Source of the DNA: Sphingobacterium thalpophilum
GTDB lineage: Bacteria; Bacteroidota; Bacteroidia; Sphingobacteriales; Sphingobacteriaceae
Direction: 5' to 3'
Assembly (NCBI RefSeq): GCF_038396785.1
Contig: NZ_CP151087.1
Span: 4,650,001-4,714,000 of the forward strand
DNA: 64,000 nt
The translations under genes and the position numbers were made by a program. This document shows positions 10,072-19,377 of this stretch, one piece after another; the first letter of the stretch is position 1, and each line of letters starts with the position of its first letter. The notes beneath the pieces are model-generated. The model was not told the origin of the DNA, made no database searches, and was given only the letters and a program-made list of their open reading frames with translations.

Positions 10072-10754
10072 TTTTCTGCCGATAGGTAATAACCAAAGCC
10101 AGGTCTTGTATGGATCAGTTTATTCTCAAAGTTTTTATCAATCTTCTTACGCAAAAAGTTGATATAAACTTCAATTGTATTCTGTGTTGTCTGAAATTGA
10201 TTTTGCCATACTTCCTCCGAAATATGTTGCTTGGACAGGGTGCGGCCCTTTGCCTGTGCTAAGATAAGCAGCAGCTGAAATTCCTTTTGAGTAAGATTAA
10301 TTTCTTCATTTGCACGTAATACACGGGCCTCATCAGGATAAATGATCAGATCATCGACTACCAGTGTTTTTGTTTCATTGCTTTCGCTATGCTGTTGCCG
10401 ACGCAATAGGGAATAGATGCGCATCAGCAATTCATCTAAGACGAAAGGTTTAACCAAATAGTCATCAGCAGCCCGTAGAAATGCCTCCTTTTTATCATCT
10501 ATATCATCGTATGCCGAGAGAATAATAATTGGTGTAAAGGCGTCATGGCTTCTTATCTTTTTACAGATTTCCAATCCATTGATTTTGGGGACATTGATGT
10601 CCAATAGATAAAAACCATATTTTTTCTGGTGTGTTTTGGCCAAAAAATCGATTCCATCAAAGGCTTGATCACAGGTAAAGCCCTGGCTTAATAGAAAAGA
10701 TCGGATCTCTTTAGAGAGTACCTTGTCGTCTTCGAGCAGCAAAATGTCCACCAT
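10068..10754 (-). CDS. Response regulator, OmpR/PhoB family
   Basis: A 228-residue regulator. The receiver domain has the acidic pair E8/D9 with D10, phospho-accepting Asp52 (LLDINVPKING) and Lys104-type residue in LVKPF. The C-terminal winged helix covers about residues 130-225 and ends GFGYYLS. It is the first gene of the regulator-kinase pair; the efflux genes downstream are the likely targets. Confidence 0.93.
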   Translation of the reverse strand: MVDILLLEDDKVLSKEIRSFLLSQGFTCDQAFDGIDFLAKTHQKKYGFYLLDINVPKINGLEICKKIRSHDAFTPIIILSAYDDIDDKKEAFLRAADDYLVKPFVLDELLMRIYSLLRRQQHSESNETKTLVVDDLIIYPDEARVLRANEEINLTQKEFQLLLILAQAKGRTLSKQHISEEVWQNQFQTTQNTIEVYINFLRKKIDKNFENKLIHTRPGFGYYLSAEK

Positions 10755-10914
10755 ATTTATATCTGTTGTCTTTTCGTAAAAATAAACAAATTTTTGTCAT
10801 CCAATCAAGGCGATGTTTTCTTCGTTCTTAATTTGGTAACATAAGATTTACACGAAGAAATGTGAAACAAAAAGAAATCTAAGTAGATTCAAATCGAAAT
10901 TATAAATAAGTGTT

Positions 10915-13428
10915 ATGGAAACCAGAAGAGAATTCTTACGAAAGACCCTACTATTTTCAGGAGCAGCAGGTATTGCCAGCTTCATGCCCGCATCGATCCA
11001 GAAAGCCTTTGCCATAGACCCTGACCCAGGAAGTAGTTTTTTAGATGCCGAACATATCGTCATCCTGATGCAGGAGAACCGATCCTTTGATCATACGCTA
11101 GGTAGTCTTTCGGGAGTTCGGGGTTTCAATGATCCACGTTCGATACGTTTACCGAACGGTTTACCCGTATGGTATCAAACGGATAAAGAGGGAAAAACGT
11201 ATGCTCCTTTCCGATTAAACCTGAAGGAAAGTAAAGTGACCTGGATGGGTTCTCTTCCACATAGTCGTGCAAGCCAGGTGGATGCCTTTAACCAAGGTCG
11301 TTACGATCATTGGCTGTTATCGAAGCAATCAGGGAATAAACAATATGCGGCTATGCCCTTAACATTGGGGTATTTTACACGTGAAGATTTGCCCTTTCAT
11401 TATGCCTTAGCGGATGCTTTTACAGTATGTGATCAGAATTTTTGCTCGGGCATGACCAGCACTACGCCTAACCGTTCCTTTTTCTGGACGGGTAAGATTA
11501 CAGAGATGAAAGATGGTCTGCAAAAAGCGAATATTCGGAATGATGACTTTGGCTATGGTAAAATGACCTGGGAAACTTTTCCGGAATTGCTTGAAAAGAA
11601 TGGCATTAACTGGCGTTTTTATCAAAATGAGACAAGCTGTGGCGGCGGGTTTTCTGGACAGGAAAGGGCATGGCTATCCAATTTTGGGTGTAATCTGCTG
11701 GAGTTTTTTCAGGCTTATCAAGTTAAATTTAAGGAGAACTATATCAAAAGCCTAGAAACACAGGTTCGGGATTTGCCCATGCAGATTTCCAAGTTGGAAG
11801 AGAAGTCTCCTTCTTCCGAAGAACAAGCCGAAAAGATACGCGCTGATATTCGCAAAAAAAGTGAGGCACTTGAGCGAGCGGAGACCGAACTAAAGGAATT
11901 CAATCCAAACAATTATAAAAAGCTAAGTGATTTTACGAAATCATTAAATGATCGGGCGTTTACGGTAAACAAAGGGGACAACAATTACAGGTCGCTTGAT
12001 ACGTTACATTTTAAGGCACAGGGGAAAAAAGCTGCGCTGGAAGTCCCAAAAGGCGATATTCTTTATCAATTTCGCAAAGACGTTGATACTGGTAAATTGC
12101 CTGCGGTATCCTGGTTGGCCGGCCCACAGAATTTCTCGGACCACCCGAGTGCGCCCTGGTATGGAGCTTGGTATGTATCTGAAGTTTTAGATATCTTAAC
12201 AAAGAACCCTGAGGTTTGGAAAAAAACTATTTTTATCATTACCTATGATGAAAACGATGGTTACTATGATCATGTTAAACCTTTCCTTGTACCTGATTTA
12301 AAGAAGAAAGATACAGGGGCATGTTCTCCTGGGATCGATACGGAGGTGGAGATGGTTCGTTTAGAAAATGAGCTAAAACAGGGGATTCCTAAAAAGCAAG
12401 CACGCGAAGGGGCTGTGGGCCTAGGTTTTCGTGTTCCCATGTATATTGCGTCGCCTTGGTCACGAGGTGGTAAGGTCTGCTCTCAGGTATTTGATCATAC
12501 GTCTACTTTGCAATTTTTGGAATCTTTCTTTAACAAAAAGCTGAACAAGAATATGCATTTGGAAAACATCAGTGCATGGCGTAGAACAATCTGTGGTGAT
12601 TTGACAACCGCTTTTACACCTTTTACTCAGCAAAAGGAACAACTCCCTTTTCTTGATAGGAATCAGTATATCGAAACGATATACAATGCGCAGTTCAAAG
12701 ATGATCCGCGAGGCTTTGTTGAGGTCAAAGATCCTGATCTCGCGACTAAAAACGGATGGATTCCGGGATTTGACCGAATACAGGAGCGGGGGATTCGTAA
12801 ATCTTTGCCATTGCCTTATGCGCATGATGCGGTGGGCTTTGTGAAAGACGGAGTGTTTCATCTAACGATGACTGTAGACAGCAAGTTTTTCGGAAAAAGG
12901 ACCGCAGGTACAGCCTTCAACGTTTATAGTCCGTTGGAATATCGTGATGAACAGGGGCAAAGTGAAACTTACCGTAATTGGAATTTTGCGGTGAAGGCCG
13001 GTGATCGTTTGGCATATCAGTGGGACCTGGCACGATTTGAAGGAGATCGCTATGCGTTTGAATTGCACGGTCCAAATGGTTTTTATCGAAAATTTTCTGG
13101 ACAAAAAGGAACAGCAGCACTAGAGGCTACCGTTTCTCCGGAACTGAAAGCGCTAACTCAGGCAGCGACAGGGAAATTGCAGCTGAGACTCAGGAACAAG
13201 AGTGACCAGCGGGTAACGGTAGTTGTCGAGAGCCTTAGCTATGGAAAATATGCCATAACGAAAGAAATAGCTCCCGCCGAAGAAGTTTCATTGATCCTGG
13301 ATGTTGAAAGTCAAGGAAATTGGTATGATATTGCTGTACGAATCAAGGGAGACAGCAGCTTCGTCATTCAGCTCGCAGGGCGATTGGAAACAGGTGTTGA
13401 GTGTACAACTGATCCATTATTAGCATAA
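10915..13428 (+). CDS. Phosphocholine-specific phospholipase C, Tat-exported
   Basis: An 837-residue phosphoesterase of the acid phosphatase/phospholipase C family. The N-terminus METRREFLRKTLLFSG is a twin-arginine signal with cleavage probable after KAFA. The catalytic region opens with MQENRSFDHTLGSLSGVRGF and continues with the metal-binding stretches TPNRS and DHP. A helical insertion rich in charged residues sits at about 285-330. Two C-terminal beta domains (DUF756-like, about 610-690 and 735-830) complete the family architecture. It is monocistronic and convergent with the biotin operon. Confidence 0.93.
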   Translation: METRREFLRKTLLFSGAAGIASFMPASIQKAFAIDPDPGSSFLDAEHIVILMQENRSFDHTLGSLSGVRGFNDPRSIRLPNGLPVWYQTDKEGKTYAPFRLNLKESKVTWMGSLPHSRASQVDAFNQGRYDHWLLSKQSGNKQYAAMPLTLGYFTREDLPFHYALADAFTVCDQNFCSGMTSTTPNRSFFWTGKITEMKDGLQKANIRNDDFGYGKMTWETFPELLEKNGINWRFYQNETSCGGGFSGQERAWLSNFGCNLLEFFQAYQVKFKENYIKSLETQVRDLPMQISKLEEKSPSSEEQAEKIRADIRKKSEALERAETELKEFNPNNYKKLSDFTKSLNDRAFTVNKGDNNYRSLDTLHFKAQGKKAALEVPKGDILYQFRKDVDTGKLPAVSWLAGPQNFSDHPSAPWYGAWYVSEVLDILTKNPEVWKKTIFIITYDENDGYYDHVKPFLVPDLKKKDTGACSPGIDTEVEMVRLENELKQGIPKKQAREGAVGLGFRVPMYIASPWSRGGKVCSQVFDHTSTLQFLESFFNKKLNKNMHLENISAWRRTICGDLTTAFTPFTQQKEQLPFLDRNQYIETIYNAQFKDDPRGFVEVKDPDLATKNGWIPGFDRIQERGIRKSLPLPYAHDAVGFVKDGVFHLTMTVDSKFFGKRTAGTAFNVYSPLEYRDEQGQSETYRNWNFAVKAGDRLAYQWDLARFEGDRYAFELHGPNGFYRKFSGQKGTAALEATVSPELKALTQAATGKLQLRLRNKSDQRVTVVVESLSYGKYAITKEIAPAEEVSLILDVESQGNWYDIAVRIKGDSSFVIQLAGRLETGVECTTDPLLA

Positions 13429-13440
13429 TCTGTACTGTTT

Positions 13441-13484
13441 CAGCAGGGATGGCGGTCAATTCTTATTGAATGGGTTCCCTGCTG
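13441..13484. terminator. Hairpin between phospholipase C and bioD
   Basis: Perfect 9-bp inverted repeat CAGCAGGGA / TCCCTGCTG enclosing a second small repeat (TCAAT / ATTGA). It lies in the 94-base convergent gap. T-tracts are weak on both sides, so termination is inferred from position and stem strength. Confidence 0.55.
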
Positions 13485-13522
13485 TTACTATATATCTATC
13501 AATAGTATCCGCTTGACCTTAT

Positions 13523-14155
13523 TTACAAGCAAACAAATAAGGTCTCCGGATAGTTTGTTTCTATATAACGACGAAGATACAACTCGGTATCAGTACTTAT
13601 CGTGCGGTCTTTATGAACAGGGAATGTATTGTAAACAACGGTATGTAGATTGATCCTGCGCTTGGTGATCGCTTCCAGACTAAGTAAGGTATGATTGATA
13701 CTCCCTAATTTTCCAGAGGTGACAAAAATAAGCGGATACTGCATTTCTTGGATGTAATCGATAATCAGATAATCTTCTCTTAGTGGAACCATCAACCCAC
13801 CTGCACCCTCAATAAGAACAGCGTCGTAGCGTTGGCTTAATGTTAAGCTAGCTTGTCTGATCTTTTTAAAGTCAATTTCACGATTATCCAGGCGTGCTGC
13901 TAGATGGGGGGAGGCGGGGTAGGTGAAAATCTCTGGCATCGTGATTTTCTGATGATCTTCTGCCGTTAATGGGATTTCCATGAGTTGGCGATGGAGGACG
14001 ATGTCTTCGGAAATAGTTGTATTTCCAGTTTGTACAAGCTTTTGGGTAGTGGTGCGTATACCGCTTGTATTCCATTTTTTCGCGAGGAGGCCAGTCGCAT
14101 AACTTTTTCCGATCCCGGTATCTATGCCGGAAACAAAATAGATATTTTCATTCAT
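13523..14155 (-). CDS. bioD: ATP-dependent dethiobiotin synthetase
   Basis: Closes the ureido ring of biotin: converts 7,8-diaminopelargonate with CO2 and ATP to dethiobiotin. The 210-residue protein carries the P-loop GIDTGIGKS near residue 10 and the second family block VLIEGAGGLMVPL near residue 110. It is the last gene of the biotin operon, 54 bases beyond bioC. Confidence 0.95.
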   Translation of the reverse strand: MNENIYFVSGIDTGIGKSYATGLLAKKWNTSGIRTTTQKLVQTGNTTISEDIVLHRQLMEIPLTAEDHQKITMPEIFTYPASPHLAARLDNREIDFKKIRQASLTLSQRYDAVLIEGAGGLMVPLREDYLIIDYIQEMQYPLIFVTSGKLGSINHTLLSLEAITKRRINLHTVVYNTFPVHKDRTISTDTELYLRRYIETNYPETLFVCL

Positions 14156-14209
14156 CGCTGTATTTCTTTTGTAGGTTGTTCGATTGTTTGTAATTCGAGT
14201 GCTCAGCTG

Positions 14210-14968
14210 TTATTTTTTTGCAATAATATAGATGGGATGGTAGGTTAGGGATACGCCCTCTTCTGTCCCATAGTGAGATGTATATTTATCACAGAAAGCC
14301 CGAAGTTTGCCTTTTGTCCACCGGTGATTTTTTATTCCCGTTACCCCCGTTTGTTTCAGGTGAACAAGAACTTGTAGTGGGCTTTCAAAGTGCAGTTTCA
14401 AATGTTCTTCTTGTGCAATGAGGATCTTATAATTCAACGCTAAAAGTTCTGCGATAAGTTCCGATTTGGATCGATATGTTAGTCCAACATGTGCCGTTGC
14501 ATTGACCTCGTGCATATTGTCATGTCCAAAAGTGCTGAAGGCAAGGATACCGGAATCCGGAAGGGATCCATAACAGCTTTCAAAGAAAGCGCGAGGATTG
14601 TTGAACCACTGAATCGTAGAACAGGACGCGATTAGATTGATGTCTTTGGGAAAAGCATAAGTTTCTGCATCAGCACAGATGAACGTGTGCGACGATGTCA
14701 AAATATCCATTACTTCGGGCATCATTTCTGGACAGATATCATTTAAAACCATTTTCTTTGGTTTGATATGCTGTAAGATTAACCGCGAAAAAAGCCCTGT
14801 TCCGCAGCCAATTTCCAATACTTTTTGTGGTCTTAGCTGTATGTTCTCCTGCATCAACCTGATCATTTTTTTTGCTATTTCGTATTGGGCGATCGCTGCC
14901 GACTGATAGTTAGATGCCGCTTTAGCGAAACGGGACCTAATCCTTTGTTTGTCCATCATGATGATCAT
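14210..14968 (-). CDS. bioC: Malonyl-ACP O-methyltransferase
   Basis: Starts pimelate synthesis by methylating malonyl-ACP so that the fatty-acid machinery can extend it. The 252-residue protein has a SAM-binding class I fold with VLEIGCGTGLFS at about residue 50 and the BioC-like opening RIRSRFAKAASNYQSAA. Start codon chosen at 14968, which overlaps the bioG stop by 4 bases (ATGA); two further in-frame ATGs lie within the next 15 bases. Confidence 0.93.
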   Translation of the reverse strand: MIIMMDKQRIRSRFAKAASNYQSAAIAQYEIAKKMIRLMQENIQLRPQKVLEIGCGTGLFSRLILQHIKPKKMVLNDICPEMMPEVMDILTSSHTFICADAETYAFPKDINLIASCSTIQWFNNPRAFFESCYGSLPDSGILAFSTFGHDNMHEVNATAHVGLTYRSKSELIAELLALNYKILIAQEEHLKLHFESPLQVLVHLKQTGVTGIKNHRWTKGKLRAFCDKYTSHYGTEEGVSLTYHPIYIIAKK

Positions 14969-15663
14969 CTTAAAAGGTGCTTAAATAATTGTTCGGGATA
15001 ATGAGTAGCATCGATTATCGTATAGGCAGTACCGGGCCAGGCGCGTTTTTGATTCTCTAAGTTGAAGATTCGATCTTCTTTGCCAATATACATCTGATGC
15101 CATTGGAATGCTGCTGCTGATTTTGCACCAGCTGTTTTTTCAATCGCGATGAGCTCTGAACGGAGGTCTTCGATGTCGCGTTGGGGGGCTCTTTCAAGAA
15201 AGTAGTTAAAAAGGGCCTTGGAACCACACATGCGTAATCTGAATTTTTCCAACGTTTTATTGCTCAGTGTATCCAATGTTCCTTTAAATAACTGGCTAGG
15301 AATTCCTTTTTCGTCATCTATTGGAAATGGTGTTCCATTGATTGCAGTACATGTGCTGATGGGGTAATTGCTGTTTTGAAGTTCGGGCAGTACCATTGAT
15401 GCTGCCCATACCCCCATAGACCAGGCGAAAACCTCAATTTCCTGGTAGCCTGCCAGTAGACTTTTGTCCAACAGTAAATCCGTATAACTATGGGCAACAA
15501 TAAGATCTTTGCCGACTGGGGAATAGTGCAAAAAAGGATGTTCATCCATGCCCCAGCCTGCAAAGAATAACAGTAGTTTTTCGTTGGATTTTACCTGAAG
15601 ATGCTGCCCTGGCAAGTTATCGACCGGAGTGACTCTTTTAGGAGCGATTCTTTTAAGTATCAT
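14965..15663 (-). CDS. bioG: Pimeloyl-ACP methyl ester esterase, BioG type
   Basis: Releases pimeloyl-ACP from its methyl ester, ending the BioC-started elongation. The 232-residue alpha/beta hydrolase has FFAGWGMDE (oxyanion region) near residue 34, the nucleophile elbow AWSMG near residue 80, and a C-terminal ATHYPEQLF with the likely catalytic His. This matches the BioG (DUF452) branch, not BioH. It overlaps both neighbours by 4 bases, so it is translationally coupled with bioF and bioC. Confidence 0.9.
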   Translation of the reverse strand: MILKRIAPKRVTPVDNLPGQHLQVKSNEKLLLFFAGWGMDEHPFLHYSPVGKDLIVAHSYTDLLLDKSLLAGYQEIEVFAWSMGVWAASMVLPELQNSNYPISTCTAINGTPFPIDDEKGIPSQLFKGTLDTLSNKTLEKFRLRMCGSKALFNYFLERAPQRDIEDLRSELIAIEKTAGAKSAAAFQWHQMYIGKEDRIFNLENQKRAWPGTAYTIIDATHYPEQLFKHLLR

Positions 15664-16820
15664 AAGCTTGCTGCGAGTTGTTTGATCATGGACGATGTCA
15701 TTGTTGCTGTCAATGAAATTCGGATTCTTGATGTTCCTTCTGGTACTGTGGGCGGGCGTATGGGAAGCACGTAGAATCCCTTTCGCTGCAGGTCTTCTGC
15801 TTTCAGTACCGTTTCCTTGTTATTACCGATAATGACCGGTAGAATATGGCTCTCTGACGGACAATTAAAGCCTTTGGCAATTATGTGCTGTTTGAGCAAT
15901 AGGCTATTTTTGTGCAGCTGTTGGCGCCGGTCTGTAAAGTCACTTAAGCGTTCCAAAACAAACACAGTCCATGATAGATTGATGGGTGGCAGCGCTGTTG
16001 TAAAAAGTAGCGTACGTGCCTTATTGATCAAATAATTCCGGATTGGTTCCTTACATAGCAGGTAGCCACCAACCGATGCTAAAGCTTTTCCGAAGGTGCC
16101 TGTCAGGAAATCAATATCGGCAATACATTGCTGTTCTTCTGCGCAGCCAAGTCCCTGTATTCCGCGTACGCCTACGGCGTGAGCTTCATCGACATAAAGT
16201 AAGGTATTGGGGAAACGTTGTTTTAGACTGACCAGATAGTTGAGGTCCGTGCAATCACCATCCATGCTAAAAATACTTTCTGTGACGATGATGATGCATG
16301 TGAAGCGATGGGCATATTTTGTCAATAAATGCGTTAAGTGCGTATATTCGGAATGCCGGTACCTGTAGCAGGTTGCATTGGATAGTCGGATGCCGTCAAT
16401 TAGGCTTGCGTGGACACCTTTATCGGCGAGAATTAATGTCTGCGTATCACAAACTGCAGGAAGTATGCCTACATTCATATGATAGCCGCTGTTAAAGACC
16501 AATGCACTCTCCGTACCGAACATTTGGCACAACATTGTTTCCAATTGTGTATAGCGTGCATGGTTTCCTGTGAGTAGACGCGAAGAGGAAGCGCTGAATA
16601 CAGCATCGTCTTTTGTTACCGAGTTTAGGAATTCTTGACGAAGTATCTGATCTGTCGCAAGTCCAAGATAATCGTTCGACGAAAGGTTGTAACGCTCTGT
16701 AACATGCTCCTGTGCTGTGTTATCCTGTTGTGTGATAAGGGGAAGTTTTCGTTTATTCCCTTGTTTTTCAAGGGCAAATAATTCATCTTCAATGCGCTGG
16801 ATTAGGCTGTTTTCAATCAT
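15660..16820 (-). CDS. bioF: 8-amino-7-oxononanoate synthase
   Basis: PLP enzyme condensing pimeloyl-ACP with alanine to 8-amino-7-oxononanoate. The 386-residue protein shows the PLP lysine in DFLTGTFGKALASVGGY near residue 240, the LYVDEAHAVGVRG block and the N-terminal NDYLGLA of alpha-oxoamine synthases. ATG at 16820 overlaps the bioA stop by 4 bases. Confidence 0.95.
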   Translation of the reverse strand: MIENSLIQRIEDELFALEKQGNKRKLPLITQQDNTAQEHVTERYNLSSNDYLGLATDQILRQEFLNSVTKDDAVFSASSSRLLTGNHARYTQLETMLCQMFGTESALVFNSGYHMNVGILPAVCDTQTLILADKGVHASLIDGIRLSNATCYRYRHSEYTHLTHLLTKYAHRFTCIIIVTESIFSMDGDCTDLNYLVSLKQRFPNTLLYVDEAHAVGVRGIQGLGCAEEQQCIADIDFLTGTFGKALASVGGYLLCKEPIRNYLINKARTLLFTTALPPINLSWTVFVLERLSDFTDRRQQLHKNSLLLKQHIIAKGFNCPSESHILPVIIGNNKETVLKAEDLQRKGFYVLPIRPPTVPEGTSRIRISLTATMTSSMIKQLAASL

Positions 16821-18118
16821 TGGACTGTGCTGATTACGGCTAGCAATGCCTGTGTTAACTTGTGAAGCTCACCTTCATTTATGATAAAAGGGGGCATGAT
16901 ATAAATCAGTTTTCCGAATGGCCTTACCCAAATTCCCTCTTCGATAAACCGCTGTTGTATGCTGGATAGATCGACGGAGTTTTTCATCTCGATGACTGCA
17001 ATTGCACCTAGAATTCTGAGCTCCTCGACTTGGGGCAGTGTTGTTGCAGTACTAAGTTCCCGTCTCAATTGTTCTTCGATTAACGTTACTTTCGCTTTCC
17101 AGTCCGTTGCCAATAGTAGTTTGATGGAAGCGTGGGCTACAGCGCAAGCCAAAGGGTTGGCCATAAAAGTTGGCCCGTGCATAAACGTACCTGGTGTACC
17201 GTTGGAGATTGTATTCGCAACATGATCTGAAGTGATCACGGCGGATAGCGTCATATAGCCACCAGTCAAGGCTTTGCCGATACACATGATATCGGGCACT
17301 ATTCCGGCATGCTCCCAGGCAAAGAGCTTACCCGTGCGCCCAAACCCGGTAGCAATTTCATCAAAGATTAAAAGAAGTTGATTTTCTTTGCAGAGGTGTG
17401 CTGCCTGACGCAAGTACTCCGGATGGTAAAAACGCATTCCACCGGCTCCCTGGACGATAGGTTCAAGGATGAGAGCGGCCAATTCATCCTTGTGTGAGCA
17501 GATCAGATCTGCCAAGGGTTGGATGTCATTGGCATCCCATTCTTGCTCAAACCCTATTTTTGGGGCAGGGGCAAAATAGCGCTTGGGTAAAGCATTGTCA
17601 AAGATGCGGTGCATGCCAGTAATGGGGTCACAGACCGACATCGCGTTCCAGGTATCACCATGGTACCCCGAACGAACCGTGACAAAGTTTGTCTTATTGG
17701 TCTTTTTCTGTGAGACCCAGTATTGAATAGCCATTTTAAGCGCAACTTCTACCGCAACAGAACCCGAATCGGCATAAAATATTTTGTTGAGTGAAGTAGG
17801 GGTGATGTCAAGCAGTATTTTACCGAGAGCAATTGCTGGTTCGTGCGTAAGTCCACCAAACATCATGTGTGACATGCTGCTGAGCTGTGTTGTGACCGCA
17901 GCGTTAAGGACGGGGTGATTGTAGCCGTGGATGGCGCACCACCAAGAGGACATACCATCTATAAGCTGCTGTCCATTTTCCAGCTCGATTATACAACCAT
18001 CTGCCCGTTTAACCTTGTAGGCAGGTAAGGGATTTGTCATGGTGGTATACGGGTGCCATAGATGCTCTTTATCAAAATCATCGATAAGGTCGTGTTGGTT
18101 GATTTCTTCTCGTTCCAT
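16817..18118 (-). CDS. bioA: Adenosylmethionine-8-amino-7-oxononanoate transaminase
   Basis: Transfers the amino group of S-adenosylmethionine to 8-amino-7-oxononanoate, giving diaminopelargonate. The 433-residue class III aminotransferase has HLWHPYTTM near the start, the substrate motif SWWCAIHGYNHP, the IFDEIATGFGRTG block and the PLP lysine in CIGKALTGGY. It is second in the operon, 23 bases after bioB. Confidence 0.96.
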   Translation of the reverse strand: MEREEINQHDLIDDFDKEHLWHPYTTMTNPLPAYKVKRADGCIIELENGQQLIDGMSSWWCAIHGYNHPVLNAAVTTQLSSMSHMMFGGLTHEPAIALGKILLDITPTSLNKIFYADSGSVAVEVALKMAIQYWVSQKKTNKTNFVTVRSGYHGDTWNAMSVCDPITGMHRIFDNALPKRYFAPAPKIGFEQEWDANDIQPLADLICSHKDELAALILEPIVQGAGGMRFYHPEYLRQAAHLCKENQLLLIFDEIATGFGRTGKLFAWEHAGIVPDIMCIGKALTGGYMTLSAVITSDHVANTISNGTPGTFMHGPTFMANPLACAVAHASIKLLLATDWKAKVTLIEEQLRRELSTATTLPQVEELRILGAIAVIEMKNSVDLSSIQQRFIEEGIWVRPFGKLIYIMPPFIINEGELHKLTQALLAVISTVQ

Positions 18119-18141
18119 GATGGTCTGCCGAATTAGTTTTG

Positions 18142-19221
18142 TTATTTGTTTTGCTGCTTAGCGATGTTGCGCTGGATTTTATGTTCGGGTCTTGACCATT
18201 TTGGTCTTTCACCAAGATCATGGTAATGCGCCATCTCAGTTGCGATGGTTTCGGGTTGATTTTTTTTCTCGAATGGCTGTTGTGGCACCAAACCTAATGT
18301 TTTAAACATGTCCATGTCTTCATTGACATCGGGATTGGGCGTGGTGAGGAGTTTATCGCCTGAGAAAATCGAGTTAGCTCCTGCGAAAAAGCATAACGCT
18401 TGCCCTTCTTTACTCATGTTGGTACGTCCTGCAGAAAGGCGAACTTGTGTGGTGGGCAATAAAATTCGGGCTGTAGCGACCATGCGTACCATTTCCCATA
18501 TCGAAACTGTTTCCATGACTTCCATTGGAGTACCGCTTACAGGAACGAGCGCATTGATCGGTACCGATTCGGGTTGTGGAATGAGGGAAGCAAGTGTGAT
18601 CAACATCGCGGCACGGTCGTCTATACTTTCTCCCATCCCAATAATACCACCACTACATACAGTAATGTTTGTTTTACGTACATTTTCGATCGTTTGAAGG
18701 CGATCATCATAGCTTCTGGTCGAGATAATTTCCTTATAGTAATCGGCAGAGGAATCGAGGTTGTGGTTGTAGGCGTATAGTCCAGCTTCTGAAAGGCGTT
18801 GTGCTTGGTTTTCGGTCAGCATTCCTAGCGTGCAGCAGACTTCCATGTCAAGTCTATTCAGTGTTCGGACCATATCAAGTACATGGTCAAACTCAGGACC
18901 ATCTTTAACATTGCGCCAGGCGGCCCCCATACAGATCCTTGAGCTACCTCCAGCTTTGGCCGCTAGTGCCTGCTCTTTTACCTGCTCTACACTCATCAAG
19001 CCTTCCGATTTTACGTTCGTATGGTAACGTGCGGCCTGGGGACAATAGGCACAGTCTTCGGGGCACCCACCTGTTTTTATTGATATCAATGTGGACACTT
19101 GTACTTTGTTCGGGTCGTGATATTTCCGATGTATCGATGCCGCATCATAAAGCAGGTCCATTATTGGTTTGTTGTATAAAGCGACAACTTCTTCCTGCGT
19201 CCATTTTGGTTTTGTTTCCAT
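18142..19221 (-). CDS. bioB: Biotin synthase
   Basis: Radical-SAM enzyme inserting sulfur into dethiobiotin. The 359-residue protein carries the cluster motif GGCPEDCAYCPQA (Cys-x3-Cys-x2-Cys) near residue 55 and the conserved RICMGAAWRN and LSAGRTNMSKE stretches. It is the promoter-proximal gene of the leftward operon bioB-bioA-bioF-bioG-bioC-bioD. Confidence 0.96.
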   Translation of the reverse strand: METKPKWTQEEVVALYNKPIMDLLYDAASIHRKYHDPNKVQVSTLISIKTGGCPEDCAYCPQAARYHTNVKSEGLMSVEQVKEQALAAKAGGSSRICMGAAWRNVKDGPEFDHVLDMVRTLNRLDMEVCCTLGMLTENQAQRLSEAGLYAYNHNLDSSADYYKEIISTRSYDDRLQTIENVRKTNITVCSGGIIGMGESIDDRAAMLITLASLIPQPESVPINALVPVSGTPMEVMETVSIWEMVRMVATARILLPTTQVRLSAGRTNMSKEGQALCFFAGANSIFSGDKLLTTPNPDVNEDMDMFKTLGLVPQQPFEKKNQPETIATEMAHYHDLGERPKWSRPEHKIQRNIAKQQNK

Positions 19222-19248
19222 ATTAATGCTAAGTTTTTATGCTAAAAT

Positions 19249-19283
19249 CAAATCTATTTTACTTAATGACCATTCGGATTTCG
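19249..19283 (-). promoter_or_regulatory. Biotin operon promoter with putative operator
   Basis: On the minus strand TAGATTTG (19249-19256) matches the Bacteroidota -7 element TAnnTTTG, 27 bases before the bioB start. The -33 TTG is missing at the expected distance; that place holds CGAAATCCGAATG instead (19271-19283), whose TCCGAA core recurs twice beside the divergent MocR promoter. A weak -33 overlapped by a repeated motif suggests regulated expression. Inference. Confidence 0.5.
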
Positions 19284-19314
19284 TAATTCAATGCGATTAT
19301 TTTTTTCATGATGA

Positions 19315-19346
19315 TTGCAAAGATTATAGTTTAAATGATAACTTTG
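19315..19346 (+). promoter_or_regulatory. Promoter of the MocR-type regulator gene
   Basis: TTG (19315-19317), 21-base spacer, then TAACTTTG (19339-19346), a full match to the Bacteroidota housekeeping promoter. The predicted transcription start falls about 15 bases before the ATG. Confidence 0.65.
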
Positions 19347-19377
19347 GTAGTCCGAAATAAACATAATGAGTAGTCCG
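19347..19377 (+). repeat. Direct repeat GTAGTCCG around the regulator start, putative operator
   Basis: GTAGTCCG occurs at 19347-19354 and again at 19370-19377, 23 bases apart (about two helical turns), straddling the predicted transcription start and the ATG. A related TCCGAA core lies on the minus strand at the biotin promoter. MocR regulators are known to bind direct repeats, so autoregulation is plausible. Not experimentally supported here. Confidence 0.4.
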
